A stretch of DNA of 64,000 nucleotides from Pseudomonas sp. R5(2019) (GCF_009905435.1 NZ_JAAAMT010000014.1:52297-116296); one strand, 5' to 3'. Counted from the stretch's first letter, positions 18,783 through 25,813 are shown. Numbers and translations: made by a program. Notes: generated by a model from the letters alone, not told the origin.

Positions 18783-18919
18783 GTAGGAGCGGACCTGGCC
18801 GCGATGGGCTGCGAAGCGGCCCCGGCGATTCTGAAACCACCTGCACTTAAGCTGAGTCGCAGATGTCACTGGCCTAAGGGGCCGCTGCGCGGCCCATCGC
18901 GGCCAGGTCCGCTCCTACA
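18783..18919. repeat. full-length REPIN (inverted REP doublet), copy 1
   Basis: TGTAGGAGCGGACCTGGCCG at the left end is mirrored by CGGCCAGGTCCGCTCCTACA at the right end, with subterminal GGGCTGCGAAGCGGCCCC and GGGGCCGCTGCGCGGCCC hairpins and a non-palindromic middle. The whole unit can fold into one long hairpin. The same middle segment recurs inverted at 63878-64000. Confidence 0.9.
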
Positions 18920-19042
18920 CCGAGCGCACGCCAACTCATCAACGATCAGTAAACCATCGGTACCCGTCGGAGGCCTTGTCGGCTGGGCTATCTCCGTCCG
19001 GGTAGAATCCCTCTGGCTCAGTACCGAGCAGAATCTCAGACA

Positions 19043-19068
19043 CAAAAAAACCGGCTCATCTGGCCGGT
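19043..19068 (-). terminator. original tRNA-Leu terminator, now at left island junction
   Basis: On the minus strand: stem ACCGGCC / AGCCGGT with a short loop, then T7. It mirrors 37668-37694, the terminator now directly downstream of tRNA-Leu(CAA), and was presumably that tRNA's terminator before the island inserted. Confidence 0.65.
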
Positions 19069-19113
19069 CTCTTTGATTCTGCAAGCCGGTAGGGACTCAC
19101 AGCTACTGCTGTT

Positions 19114-19127
19114 TGGTGCCCCCGGGG
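19114..19127. other. left attachment site core of the integrated island
   Basis: TGGTGCCCCCGGGG is identical to the last 14 bases (with CCA) of the tRNA-Leu(CAA) gene at 37738-37751. Similarity extends ~73 bp to the left of the core at both sites. The element between the two copies is ~18.6 kb. Confidence 0.85.
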
Positions 19128-19177
19128 GGACCAGAAAGGTCTATATAAAACGGGGCTTATAGCTGAAATATTTGATT

Positions 19178-19198
19178 AGGGATACACGTAGGGATACA
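19178..19198. promoter_or_regulatory. AGGGATACA direct repeats (probable integrase arm sites, left)
   Basis: Two exact copies of AGGGATACA (19178-19186, 19190-19198) lie 50-70 bp inside the left att core. The same 9-mer recurs beside the integrase at the other end. Confidence 0.6.
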
Positions 19199-19240
19199 GA
19201 TTTTTATGGCCTGATGTAAAGAACGAGCCTCGTGAGATCC

Positions 19241-20107
19241 CTACGTCTGAATTCCGCTGAAAAAGTCTAAACCCTCAGTCTTCTGGTCGGTTGGCGCCGG
19301 CAGGTAGGGGGGCTCGGGTTTCATAACCGATGTCCCTACGATGTACCGGATCAATGCTTGGAGCGTTTGAGCAGCTCCTGGGGCATCTGCCAAACTGCTA
19401 GTCATTGCGGCGACGATCATAAGAGAACCTATGATGTTTTGCCACTTTGGAGCCTTCGACTGCGCTTCGGCTTTTATTTCTGCTAAATATTCATTGATCA
19501 AGACTCTTGTTTCATAATTCAGTGAGCGTGAGTTTTCAACCTGTTGCGCTGCGCTGTCTATCATTTCAATGACAACGCTTTCTTTTACTCGTGAAGGTTT
19601 AAACACATCGTTATCAAGTGTCGCTTTATGACGAACTATTTCTTCGGCTATTTTTAGTGTGGAAATTAATTTGTCGCAGTTAACGATAGTTCGCTCAATT
19701 GAAATGCTTTCCTCGCCGAATAAACGTTTTGTTTCGATGGTGGAGAAGATCCGAACGTACATGACTGATTTTGCGAGCCCTTTTAGGAATGATGTCGGTG
19801 TAGGCGGCCGAGACATCTGCAGTTTTAAATTGATCAATGAAATTTGCTCAATTAATAGTGCGTCTTTTTCTAAGTGCTCTAGTGTGAGATAAGTTTCTTT
19901 ATCAATGTGTGCAATGTTTCGTTTGATAGAGCTAAATGTCTCAGGAAATGCGTCCATCACCTCTATGGCATTTTCAAACGATTCAAGTTTTCTAGTGATA
20001 TATAAACCGGTAAAAGAAATGTCAGTTTCCATCGAGGCAATGTCAATCAGGAACTTTCTAATCAGTCTTGTGCTGTTGCCCAGGCTGTAGATATCCAACC
20101 AGTCCAT
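19241..20107 (-). CDS. unknown 288-aa protein, first cargo gene
   Basis: An AT-rich gene unlike its core neighbours. The product is mostly helical with alternating charged and hydrophobic residues (KLESFENAIEVMDAFPETFSS). It has one clearly hydrophobic stretch near residues ~222-255 (IIGSLMIVAAMTSS ... LQALIRYIVG) that could be one membrane helix or a hairpin, and a proline-rich tail (KPEPPYLPAPT). No catalytic motif was recognised. Its position at the edge of an island cargo region with defence-like genes makes a phage-defence or element-maintenance role possible, but nothing in the sequence shows it. Confidence 0.7.
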   Translation of the reverse strand: MDWLDIYSLGNSTRLIRKFLIDIASMETDISFTGLYITRKLESFENAIEVMDAFPETFSSIKRNIAHIDKETYLTLEHLEKDALLIEQISLINLKLQMSRPPTPTSFLKGLAKSVMYVRIFSTIETKRLFGEESISIERTIVNCDKLISTLKIAEEIVRHKATLDNDVFKPSRVKESVVIEMIDSAAQQVENSRSLNYETRVLINEYLAEIKAEAQSKAPKWQNIIGSLMIVAAMTSSLADAPGAAQTLQALIRYIVGTSVMKPEPPYLPAPTDQKTEGLDFFSGIQT

Positions 20108-20152
20108 GTGTTTTTACCTTGGTTCCATTGGGGTTGTTGTTCGATAAAAAAT

Positions 20153-20332
20153 ATGTTCAAGGCATGGCTCAAGCTCGTGCACGTGCATCGAAAAGCAGAA
20201 GCTACCCGCGTAATCTACCGATGTCCATGGCCGGCCGCTCGCGAAATTAGCGGGGGCCCCTGGAGAATGCGCAGTCTTACGGGGTCGGAAACCCGCGGGA
20301 TCTCGTTAGCCGCAAACGCCCCTGCTTACTGA
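20153..20332 (+). CDS. doubtful small ORF (59 aa), ash-like region
   Basis: ATG 20153 opens 59 codons ending ...RSLTGSETRGISLAANAPAY. The GSETR segment is encoded by one arm of a 31-bp inverted repeat whose other arm encodes GSETR on the opposite strand (20469-20645). Such ORFs lie over structured regions in P4-like elements (the so-called ash family) and may only trace an RNA. No ribosome site is convincing. Confidence 0.25.
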   Translation: MFKAWLKLVHVHRKAEATRVIYRCPWPAAREISGGPWRMRSLTGSETRGISLAANAPAY

Positions 20333-20519
20333 AATTTCAGCGTTGAAATTGGAAGGATCTTGAAGAAAAAAGGGCATCGTTACCATCTCGGTAAAGGTGG
20401 CCAGGGATTAGCCGTTTCGTAGGGCAAATGCACGGGTGAACCAGCAGTTCACCCGGTTCACCTGTTCACTAAGCTGGGAGTGCTCCCACTAACAAGGTCC
20501 GGCGGGTTTCCGACCCCGT
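20279..20519. repeat. 31-bp inverted repeat enclosing GGTGAAC iterons
   Basis: ACGGGGTCGGAAACCCGC plus 13 more bases at 20279-20309 is repeated inverted at 20489-20519 with three mismatches. The 179-bp spacer holds four GGTGAAC/GTTCACC boxes (20435-20469). Each arm also contains the self-complementary GGGTCGGAAACCC-type hairpin. Confidence 0.8.
20435..20469. other. GGTGAAC/GTTCACC iteron cluster, candidate origin part 1
   Basis: Four copies in 35 bp: GGTGAACC (20435), GTTCACCC (20447), GGTTCACC (20455) and TGTTCACT (20463, last base changed). GGTGAACA boxes are the origin iterons bound by the phage P4 alpha primase/helicase; this element carries a primase/helicase of its own. Confidence 0.5.
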
Positions 20520-20645
20520 ACCCACCGAACATCCCCAGGGTCCCAGGCGAGTCGGTGTCCCGGTCGATGCATCTCCCTGTTCCTTGTTGGCAGACGGCAC
20601 CTCAAGCGTCCTGGCGTTCGGTGACCCAGCGCTCGAATTCTCCAT
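20469..20645 (-). CDS. doubtful small ORF (58 aa), ash-like
   Basis: ATG at 20645 (frame open to a GTG at 20690) gives MENSSAGSPNARTLEVPS... ending GSETRRTLLVGALPA. Low-complexity Ser/Thr/Gly text of this sort is typical of annotated ash-family products of P4-like prophages, which overlap the immunity RNA region. It is probably a by-product of a structured RNA rather than a folded protein. Confidence 0.3.
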   Translation of the reverse strand: MENSSAGSPNARTLEVPSANKEQGDASTGTPTRLGPWGCSVGTGSETRRTLLVGALPA

Positions 20646-20716
20646 TAGTCGATACCAAGCCAGTATTGCTTTCGCTGGCGGAGCTATCACTGATGGGGTG
20701 TGGGGCTCGAAAAGAC

Positions 20717-20850
20717 GTGTTACAGGTGTTGCGGGTGTTACAAGCTATTCTAACTAATTGAATTTATTAGACTTTATTAGTGTTACACACCATGCATCTT
20801 TCGCGTGCATTGGGTGTTACAAACCAAATAGGTGTTACAGCAGCGTTTAC
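20717..20850. other. GTGTTACA direct-repeat array, candidate origin part 2
   Basis: Five exact GTGTTACA copies in the same orientation at 20717, 20735, 20780, 20814 and 20832, with degenerate copies at 20726 and 20844, in an AT-rich stretch (TAACTAATTGAATTTATTAG). The pattern is that of iterons beside an AT-rich unwinding region. No gene covers 20646-21396. Confidence 0.55.
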
Positions 20851-20882
20851 AAATTTGGGTAAATCGTAGGCCGCAATCGGCC

Positions 20883-21040
20883 CAGGCTGTGTAAAAACTC
20901 CAGCTGAAATTCAACGTGCGCGTTGCTACGCGAAATCCTTAGAATCTGGCCGGGCTGGAATGCTCAGAATTCATTCGGAGACGCCGAAATTGATCATCAA
21001 ACGATCAGTGCTCGGGGCTCAAAACGTTTTTACACAGCCT
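20883..21040. mobile_element. 158-bp MITE, family A copy 1
   Basis: Perfect 15-bp terminal inverted repeats AGGCTGTGTAAAAAC (20884-20898) and GTTTTTACACAGCCT (21026-21040), no coding capacity, flanked by the 5-bp direct repeat CGGCC (20878-20882 and 21041-21045). A second 158-bp copy is at 26151-26308. Confidence 0.85.
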
Positions 21041-21253
21041 CGGCCATAAGCGGACTTTCGAATGAGTCTAGGAAATTAGGTGATTCACACAGGCGGTGGT
21101 CTGGCACAGCAGCCACCACTCATCTAGCGGTACTGAGACGCTACTCCAGAAAATACTCCATACCGGCTCCCACAGACCCGCCATTGCAATCCCTCTCGTC
21201 CACGCCGCGATGCATCGTGGTAAATAGCCAGCGATCATAGCGACGCCCATGGA

Positions 21254-21400
21254 CTAGGCTTTGTACGAAAAGTGCCTGCGCGCGATCATGCCGCGTTGAA
21301 AACAGGTTCGGAATGCCCATTGGCAACCAGTCAACTCCGCTTCTGCGTCTGTTTTCGCCTTGCCTGATCGCCGCTCGGCGACTTTTCGTACAAGCCCTAG
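21254..21400. mobile_element. ~147-bp MITE-like inverted repeat element, family B
   Basis: CTAGGCTTTGTACGAAAAGT (21254-21273) is matched by its near-perfect inverse ACTTTTCGTACAAGCCCTAG (21381-21400), with 18 of 20 positions agreeing. CTAG at both outer ends could be a target duplication. No ORF. It ends at the stop of the GNAT pseudogene. Confidence 0.75.
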
Positions 21401-22105
21401 CAATTGAGGGTTGATCCTGATGGGCCTTGAACAGCCCCTTGTGCTTTAGACCGCCGGGCCTCCAAGAATTTTTTGGCACGGGTCTTCATCTTTGTAATTT
21501 GCACTTGAAACCTTTTGTCGGCGTGTTTGAGGTCTCGTTTGTTGGTCTTTTCCATGGCTTCCCTGAAGGCTCTATCTACAACTTCCAAACGCATCAGATC
21601 CGTGGGCTCGATTACTGGAGTTATGCCCTTCGGTTTACCGATGAACATCACTACTTGCGTTTCACGAACGTCAGCAGGCATAAACCCGAACCGCTCGTAG
21701 ATCTGCACCATTGACGGGTCGCAGGACAGGGCAAGAGTAGGTGATATTTCCATTACGGAGCTCATCATCTGAGTCATCGCGCCCCTACGACGGAACCGCC
21801 TATGCACGGCGGTGTAGTAGATATTGCACTCAAGGACGTCAGTCATAACCAGTCCGAAAAGCAAAAAACCTATTACTTGGCCATCCACTGTCGCTGCCGT
21901 GAGTACCTTAATATGAGGGAAGTCGTGACGAGTAATATATGTTCGAATTTCCTCGACAATAAGCGCTCTATAATCGTCGTAGAGTGGGTGCTCTAGCGGG
22001 GGGGCGGGTCATGCTCAAAGAGGTGGCGTTGTCGCTCACTAACTCAAGGATCGTTTGGCATACCGCTGGTGCAACAGGTGTGGAGTAGCGAGCAATCGTT
22101 AACAT
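21397..22105 (-). pseudogene. GNAT-family acetyltransferase gene, frameshifted in a C7 tract
   Basis: From ATG 22105 (AAGGG 7 bp upstream) the frame reads MLTIARYSTPVAPAVCQTIL... to a G7 run on the + strand (21998-22004). Removing one base there joins it to the downstream frame LEHPLYDDYRALIVEEIRT...VDGQVIGFLLFG and on to the stop at 21397, giving ~235 aa. The second part has the acetyl-CoA loop-like VHRRFRRRGAMTQMM and the YERFGFMPA ending of GNAT domains, then a basic C-terminal tail. Either the gene is broken, or it is switched by slippage in the tract, or the tract length is a sequencing error. Confidence 0.75.
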
Positions 22106-22164
22106 AAGAACCCTTACAGAATGACTGTTGCAATTAAATATCTAGAGAGCTATCACATCAGCCA

Positions 22165-23016
22165 CTACCAACTAGTCACTTCGTAACCGCACACCCTAAG
22201 CTTCTTTGACGATTTCTCGCTGCCAAGCCCCTGTGGGTCTAGATTTACATAGACTACGCCATTGATGTTGTTAGGTGTTTCGATGTTCCCCTTCACCAAG
22301 GCACAAACATTTTCCCGCCCGAGCTTCGCCATCAAATAGCCGTGCTCGAATACAACATTCTGTCGTGCTCTGTCTCTTGGGCCAACCACTTGTTTTTCAT
22401 GATGCCCCCGGCCTTGATCACACGGCGTATAGAGCACAATGGCAAAGTCAGCCTCGCCAGAGTAGTGCTCAATTTTTTCAATAATGGTTCATCCACCACT
22501 CGCCTGTTCGTGAAGAATAATCGACTTCAGCCCGATGCTTTCAACGAAACGGCTGACTTCTTGTTTAACCTCGTTATCCCGCCCGTGTACGATGAACACA
22601 TTCCGTTTGTTCCTTGCAATCGTGGTACTACCAGAGGCGTCGTAAACTGGAATAGGAAAAACATTTATATTTTGGGGCAACGGCAGGGCATTGAATGCAG
22701 CAGATTGCTGGTTTGGTGCCGTCACAGCGCCGAACTCAAGTTCGTTAAGCAACTCAGTAAATTGTTGCGACAGGTAAGTCCTTCGTTCGGCATATGTGCT
22801 GAATTTCGGCTGGATAAAGCCCCAGAACGATTCAAGGTCTCTGTGGTGCTTTAGCCATGCAGGGAGCCGACTGGCGATATCGTTGTCATTAAGCAGCTCG
22901 TGGCGGAGTTGCTGATATTCACCCGAGTCAGCAGGTTTTCCTGTAGCGTGAGCGATCAGCAAATTTTGTAAATAGCTGACCTTGTCGAATCGCGTTTCTA
23001 AGTAATTCAAGCTCAT
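22165..23016 (-). pseudogene. TIR-like nucleotide-binding protein (PF10137 type), interrupted by one in-frame TGA
   Basis: ATG 23016 (MSLNYLETRFDKVSYLQ) opens a 283-codon frame broken only by TGA at 22489-22491. The N-terminal helical domain (~1-110, ending TYAERRTYLSQQFTELLNEL) is of the type found in front of abortive-infection effectors. The C-terminal TIR-like domain has NVFIVHGRDNEVKQEV, ILHEQASGG[stop]TIIEKIEHYS, RARQNVVFEHGYLMAKLGR with the conserved Glu, and CALVKGNIETP. The expected residue at the stop is Arg (CGA to TGA). Relatives are predicted NAD-degrading effectors of antiphage systems. Truncation removes the Glu, so the product should be inactive. Confidence 0.75.
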
Positions 23017-23619
23017 CAAACGAATTCCATTCTCGGTGATGCCAGTGGGCAGCAAAGTGCACGGCAACCTCAGCCGCAGCACAGACCCGCGCAAGTCGGA
23101 AACGCTACAGTTTTGCCACTACTCTGTCCATCATGTGCATATAAGTGGCCGAAAGACGGCCCATATAGCTCATCCCACATGCGATGGCGTAGGTCTGTAG
23201 AATTTTGTTCAACTCCCGGTGCCGCTGTGGAACGCGGCCAAGCTAGCCACTGTACGAAACCCTGTGAAACCCAACCGACGCTTCTTGTGAGGCCAGATAT
23301 TGCACCTCAAGCTCAACGATCAGGGCGCGCTCCATTGTGACCCAGTGGCGGGATTACCCTGGGTTCCTTATAGTTCAGTACCTCGCGGTCATCCGGCGTC
23401 TTCACGGTACAACTGCACTCCGTCGACGTGGCGAAGCCGAACCCAGAGATGCCGGAGATCCCAGTGGATTTTACCCCGCTGGTGGAGCGCGCGCAGGCCT
23501 TATGTCGTCGCTGAATTGTTGTGCAACCTCTGGACCTCTCATCCATTGGTCTAGTCTGGCGAGAAACGGTAAGCCGGTCGTTATGTTCCTTTGCTCACTG
23601 CCATGAAAGGAGTATGCAG
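23017..23619. other. ~600-bp region without a convincing gene
   Basis: Several short overlapping frames exist on both strands, none with a ribosome site plus coding character. The frame ending at 23516 ([20 protein letters not shown]...ERAQALCRR) reads like the C-terminus of a lost gene but has no start. No clear hairpins or terminal repeats seen. Confidence 0.4.
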
Positions 23620-23787
23620 ATGGGGTGCGAGGTTACTGTAGCGGTTCAAAAGCTGGAGAAAGACGAAGAGGTTCCCGAGTTTGAAAGCTTGACACCGGTG
23701 GAGTGGAGGGTCATCCAGTATCACCGTGGCCTGAACAAGCTGGATCAGGAATGGATGTTACGGCTGGTGTCGACGCTGGTGGAGTAA
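23620..23787 (+). CDS. small acidic hypothetical protein (55 aa)
   Basis: ATG 23620 follows AAAGGAG (23606-23612) at 7 bp, a good ribosome site; an in-frame ATG at 23614 is too close to it. The product MGCEVTVAVQKLEKDEEVPEF continues with LTPVEWRVIQYHRGLNKLDQ and ends LRLVSTLVE. It is acidic and helical, with no known motif, perhaps a small regulator. A hairpin with GCCCCGCC/GGCGGGGT follows at 23831-23856. It precedes the two-gene module. Confidence 0.6.
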   Translation: MGCEVTVAVQKLEKDEEVPEFESLTPVEWRVIQYHRGLNKLDQEWMLRLVSTLVE

Positions 23788-23830
23788 ACGGTACGTGAGT
23801 GATTAATAACGGCTGGCTGGTGCTGGCCAC

Positions 23831-23856
23831 AAAGCCCCGCCAAGTGGCGGGGTCTT
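23831..23856 (+). terminator. stem-loop, probable weak terminator
   Basis: GCCCCGCC-AAGT-GGCGGGGT stem-loop followed by CTTGG; strong stem but poor T-tract. It separates the 55-aa gene from the two-gene module. Confidence 0.5.
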
Positions 23857-23939
23857 GGTCCTAAGCCTGATCTACAGGTGCTCTAAATAAGGGCGAGACC
23901 AAGGAAGGTAGACTAATAAGTAAAAAGGCTGGGGCACAA

Positions 23940-24875
23940 TTGAATACCATTTCGCCATACACAATTCGCTGTTTTAACCCTCTAATGAAGGGTAAGAAAG
24001 TTGAGGACTCCTATTCGCCTCTCGGGACGATTGGTCAGTTCGATATGTATGAGGTTTTTAAGTCGTACATCACCGGTAAAGGCAATGGGTATCACATAGT
24101 TCAAGCCACTGAGCAAATCTATGCTTTGGCCAGTTTCAAGTTTGATGACGCTAAGCGAGAGATTCGAGGGGTTGTAAGGGCTGGAAGCTACGGATCTAGA
24201 ACCGATATAGTAAATATCAAGACCGGAAAAATTGATTTTAAGCGTCTAGAGGAAAATGCTGAAGTTTTAAATCGTTATGTCAGGTTTTTTGTTCCGGCAG
24301 AGCTTAATGAGGGTGTAGTTCTTCTGCATAACCAGAAGAATGCAGGGGTCAAGACATTGGTTTATGAGCTTCTGCGAGAAGAGTTTGCGCGGGTGACTGG
24401 TCGAGTCTTGCAAATGAATCCCCTCTCTTATGAAAAAGCTTTTGAAGAATGGAAGAAGGCTACCACCAAAGAGATAAAGTTAGTTCGCTTTAGCGGCATG
24501 AATACCATCGAAGATCAAATTAAGAAACTTGGCCACGATGAAGCCGAACATACCTATATTATCAAAGCGTCTCGAAGCAAAAGCCTCGGCACATTTGTTG
24601 ATTATCTGACGCCTGGCACTGAGCAGAACGCGACAGTAGAAATTCTCGCGCCGCTTTGCGCCGAGGTGAAGACGGTTGTAGAAATGCATGGCAGGAAACG
24701 AACCTTTCGACTCGGGGGTAGTCAGAATAGTCAAGTTTGTGAGATTGATGTCGATGAGAAAAAAGTTACAATTACCGCTGGTAATCCTGATATGAGAGAA
24801 TTTGATGCATGGTGTAAGATGCTCCTTAATGAGTTTCTTTTCACTATGTATCCTGGGATGGGTATAAAAGTATGA
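23940..24875 (+). CDS. unknown 311-aa cytosolic protein, first gene of a RexA/KwaB-like two-gene module
   Basis: A soluble protein with a beta-rich N-terminal third (GNGYHIVQATEQIYALASFK ~50-70), a middle segment (YVRFFVPAELNEGVVLLHNQ ~118-137) leading into a helix (VKTLVYELLREEFARVTGR) and a later KLVRFSGMN-type strand, and a C-terminal alpha/beta part. This order recalls lambda RexA and, more loosely, the KwaB/DUF4868 group: a cytosolic sensor paired with a small membrane protein. I cannot claim homology from reading alone. Codon use is AT-rich. The stop TGA overlaps the next gene's ATG (ATGA at 24872), so the two are translationally coupled. Confidence 0.75.
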   Translation: MNTISPYTIRCFNPLMKGKKVEDSYSPLGTIGQFDMYEVFKSYITGKGNGYHIVQATEQIYALASFKFDDAKREIRGVVRAGSYGSRTDIVNIKTGKIDFKRLEENAEVLNRYVRFFVPAELNEGVVLLHNQKNAGVKTLVYELLREEFARVTGRVLQMNPLSYEKAFEEWKKATTKEIKLVRFSGMNTIEDQIKKLGHDEAEHTYIIKASRSKSLGTFVDYLTPGTEQNATVEILAPLCAEVKTVVEMHGRKRTFRLGGSQNSQVCEIDVDEKKVTITAGNPDMREFDAWCKMLLNEFLFTMYPGMGIKV

Positions 24876-25435
24876 GCAGCAAAGTAAATATTAAAGACAT
24901 TGTGTATGGCCACCTTGGCACGTTGTCGAAGGTTGATGGCGGTTGGTCATGGTTCGATTTTTTAACATTTTGTTTTGTTCCTATTGCTTTTAGCACTGCC
25001 AGCGTCATTATTGGATTTTCCTTAAATAAGGATGTTTCGTCACTCTTGGTAAACTTCGGGGCCATTTTTACCGCGCTTTTGCTTTCTGTTCTGGTTCTGG
25101 TCTATGACCAAGAGAGTAAGCTTGATGACAAGCATCAGCGCGATTTCGAGCTAAAACGTCCTGTCGACGCATTCTATGCTGCTAAGAAAAAGCTTCTCGA
25201 CGAGCTTTATTACAATATAAGTTTTTCAATTCTTTCTTCGTTGGTTCTTATTGCTACATGTTTTGCTTTTTCGATGGCGGATAGTTTCGTTGACCCTAAG
25301 GCAGCCTCAGTATCTGTATCGCTGATTTTGTCTAAGCTAGTGTTCACTCCAATTACTGTTTTTGTTACGGTGAATTTGTTATTAACCATTGTCATGATCG
25401 TCAAGCGTCTCCATTCTTTGCTTCGACCGAAGTGA
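24872..25435 (+). CDS. four-TM membrane protein, second gene of the RexB/KwaA-like module
   Basis: A 187-aa protein. Hydrophobic segments at ~28-50 (DFLTFCFVPIAFSTASVIIGF), ~55-78 (VNFGAIFTALLLSVLVLVY), ~113-137 (ISFSILSSLVLIATCFAF) and ~150-177 (LVFTPITVFVTVNLLLTIVM) suggest four TM helices with a ~35-residue charged loop in the middle (DQESKLDDKHQRDFELKR) facing the cytosol. The 4-bp overlap with the 311-aa gene and the shared terminator make them one operon. In RexAB and Kiwa, the membrane partner is the effector or scaffold of an abortive-infection response; that role here is inference from architecture. Confidence 0.75.
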   Translation: MSSKVNIKDIVYGHLGTLSKVDGGWSWFDFLTFCFVPIAFSTASVIIGFSLNKDVSSLLVNFGAIFTALLLSVLVLVYDQESKLDDKHQRDFELKRPVDAFYAAKKKLLDELYYNISFSILSSLVLIATCFAFSMADSFVDPKAASVSVSLILSKLVFTPITVFVTVNLLLTIVMIVKRLHSLLRPK

Positions 25436-25448
25436 TAGATGAGACAAA

Positions 25449-25478
25449 GAAGGCCCCATCACGGGGCCTTTTGTTTTT
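25449..25478 (+). terminator. Rho-independent terminator of the two-gene module
   Basis: AAGGCCCC-ATCAC-GGGGCCTT stem followed by TTGTTTTT, 14 bp after the stop of the four-TM gene. It also overlaps the end of a phage gpD relic on the other strand. Confidence 0.85.
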
Positions 25479-25680
25479 CCTGCATCCGCTTCCACTCTCG
25501 ATCAAGGGCGCGCTTGGCAGCTGTCTTGCTCTGGCAGAGGTGGGTGAGGCGCCGGGGCTTGGCTTGGTCGCCCTCGGTGAGTTTGTGCTGCTGGCCGGTC
25601 TTCTCATCGCGGAACCAGGCGAGAAGGCCGGTAAAGCGCAGAGATATTCTGCATCCGGCGTGAGCATGCTCCGGGCTTGC
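25459..25680 (-). pseudogene. C-terminal relic of a phage late-control D (gpD, VgrG-like) gene
   Basis: One minus frame reads LRFTGLLAWFRDEKTGQQHK, then LTEGDQAKPRRLTHLCQSKT and AAKRALDREWKRMQ before TGA at 25459-25461. A DEKTG...RxLxHxxxSKxxAxRAxxxEWxRxQ pattern is the usual C-terminus of P2-type gpD tail proteins. No start and no remaining N-terminal 4/5 of the gene are present. It points to an older P2-like prophage once present at or near this site. Confidence 0.6.
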
Positions 25681-25687
25681 GCCCGAA

Positions 25688-25813
25688 TTATGTTGCGAGA
25701 TCTCGATACACCTTTGATTTGTTATAGGGCTCGCCGGCGGCGCCCTTCGCCGCCATAAAGCTATAAGCCTCTACTGATGCCGCGAGTTCTGCGTCAGTCC
25801 AATTGTTCGACAT
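25688..25813 (-). pseudogene. N-terminal fragment of an HNH/McrA-like protein
   Basis: ATG 25813 opens MSNNWTDAELAASVEAYSFM, followed by AAKGAAGEPYNKSKVYRDLA and a stop at 25688. WTDxELxASVxAYxxM...GEPYNKxxxYRxLA is the start of a family of HNH/restriction-like proteins. The matching continuation RRMQNISALYR is visible in another frame just downstream (around 25640-25660), so the gene is frameshifted and then fused to the gpD relic. Confidence 0.55.

Noticed and set aside
20717..20850. CRISPR array
   Set aside because: Repeats are only 8 bp with irregular spacing and no cas genes; iterons fit better.
22489..22491. TGA in the TIR-like gene as a selenocysteine codon
   Set aside because: The family has Arg/Lys, not Cys, at this place, and no SECIS-like hairpin is evident directly downstream; a nonsense mutation is simpler.
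23113..23554. Several 60-90 codon frames on both strands between the TIR pseudogene and the 55-aa gene
   Set aside because: No ribosome sites and no coherent protein text; mutually overlapping.
25401..25667. 88-codon minus frame over the terminator and relics
   Set aside because: Out of frame with both recognisable relics (gpD tail and HNH-like fragment) and crosses the terminator and the end of the four-TM gene.
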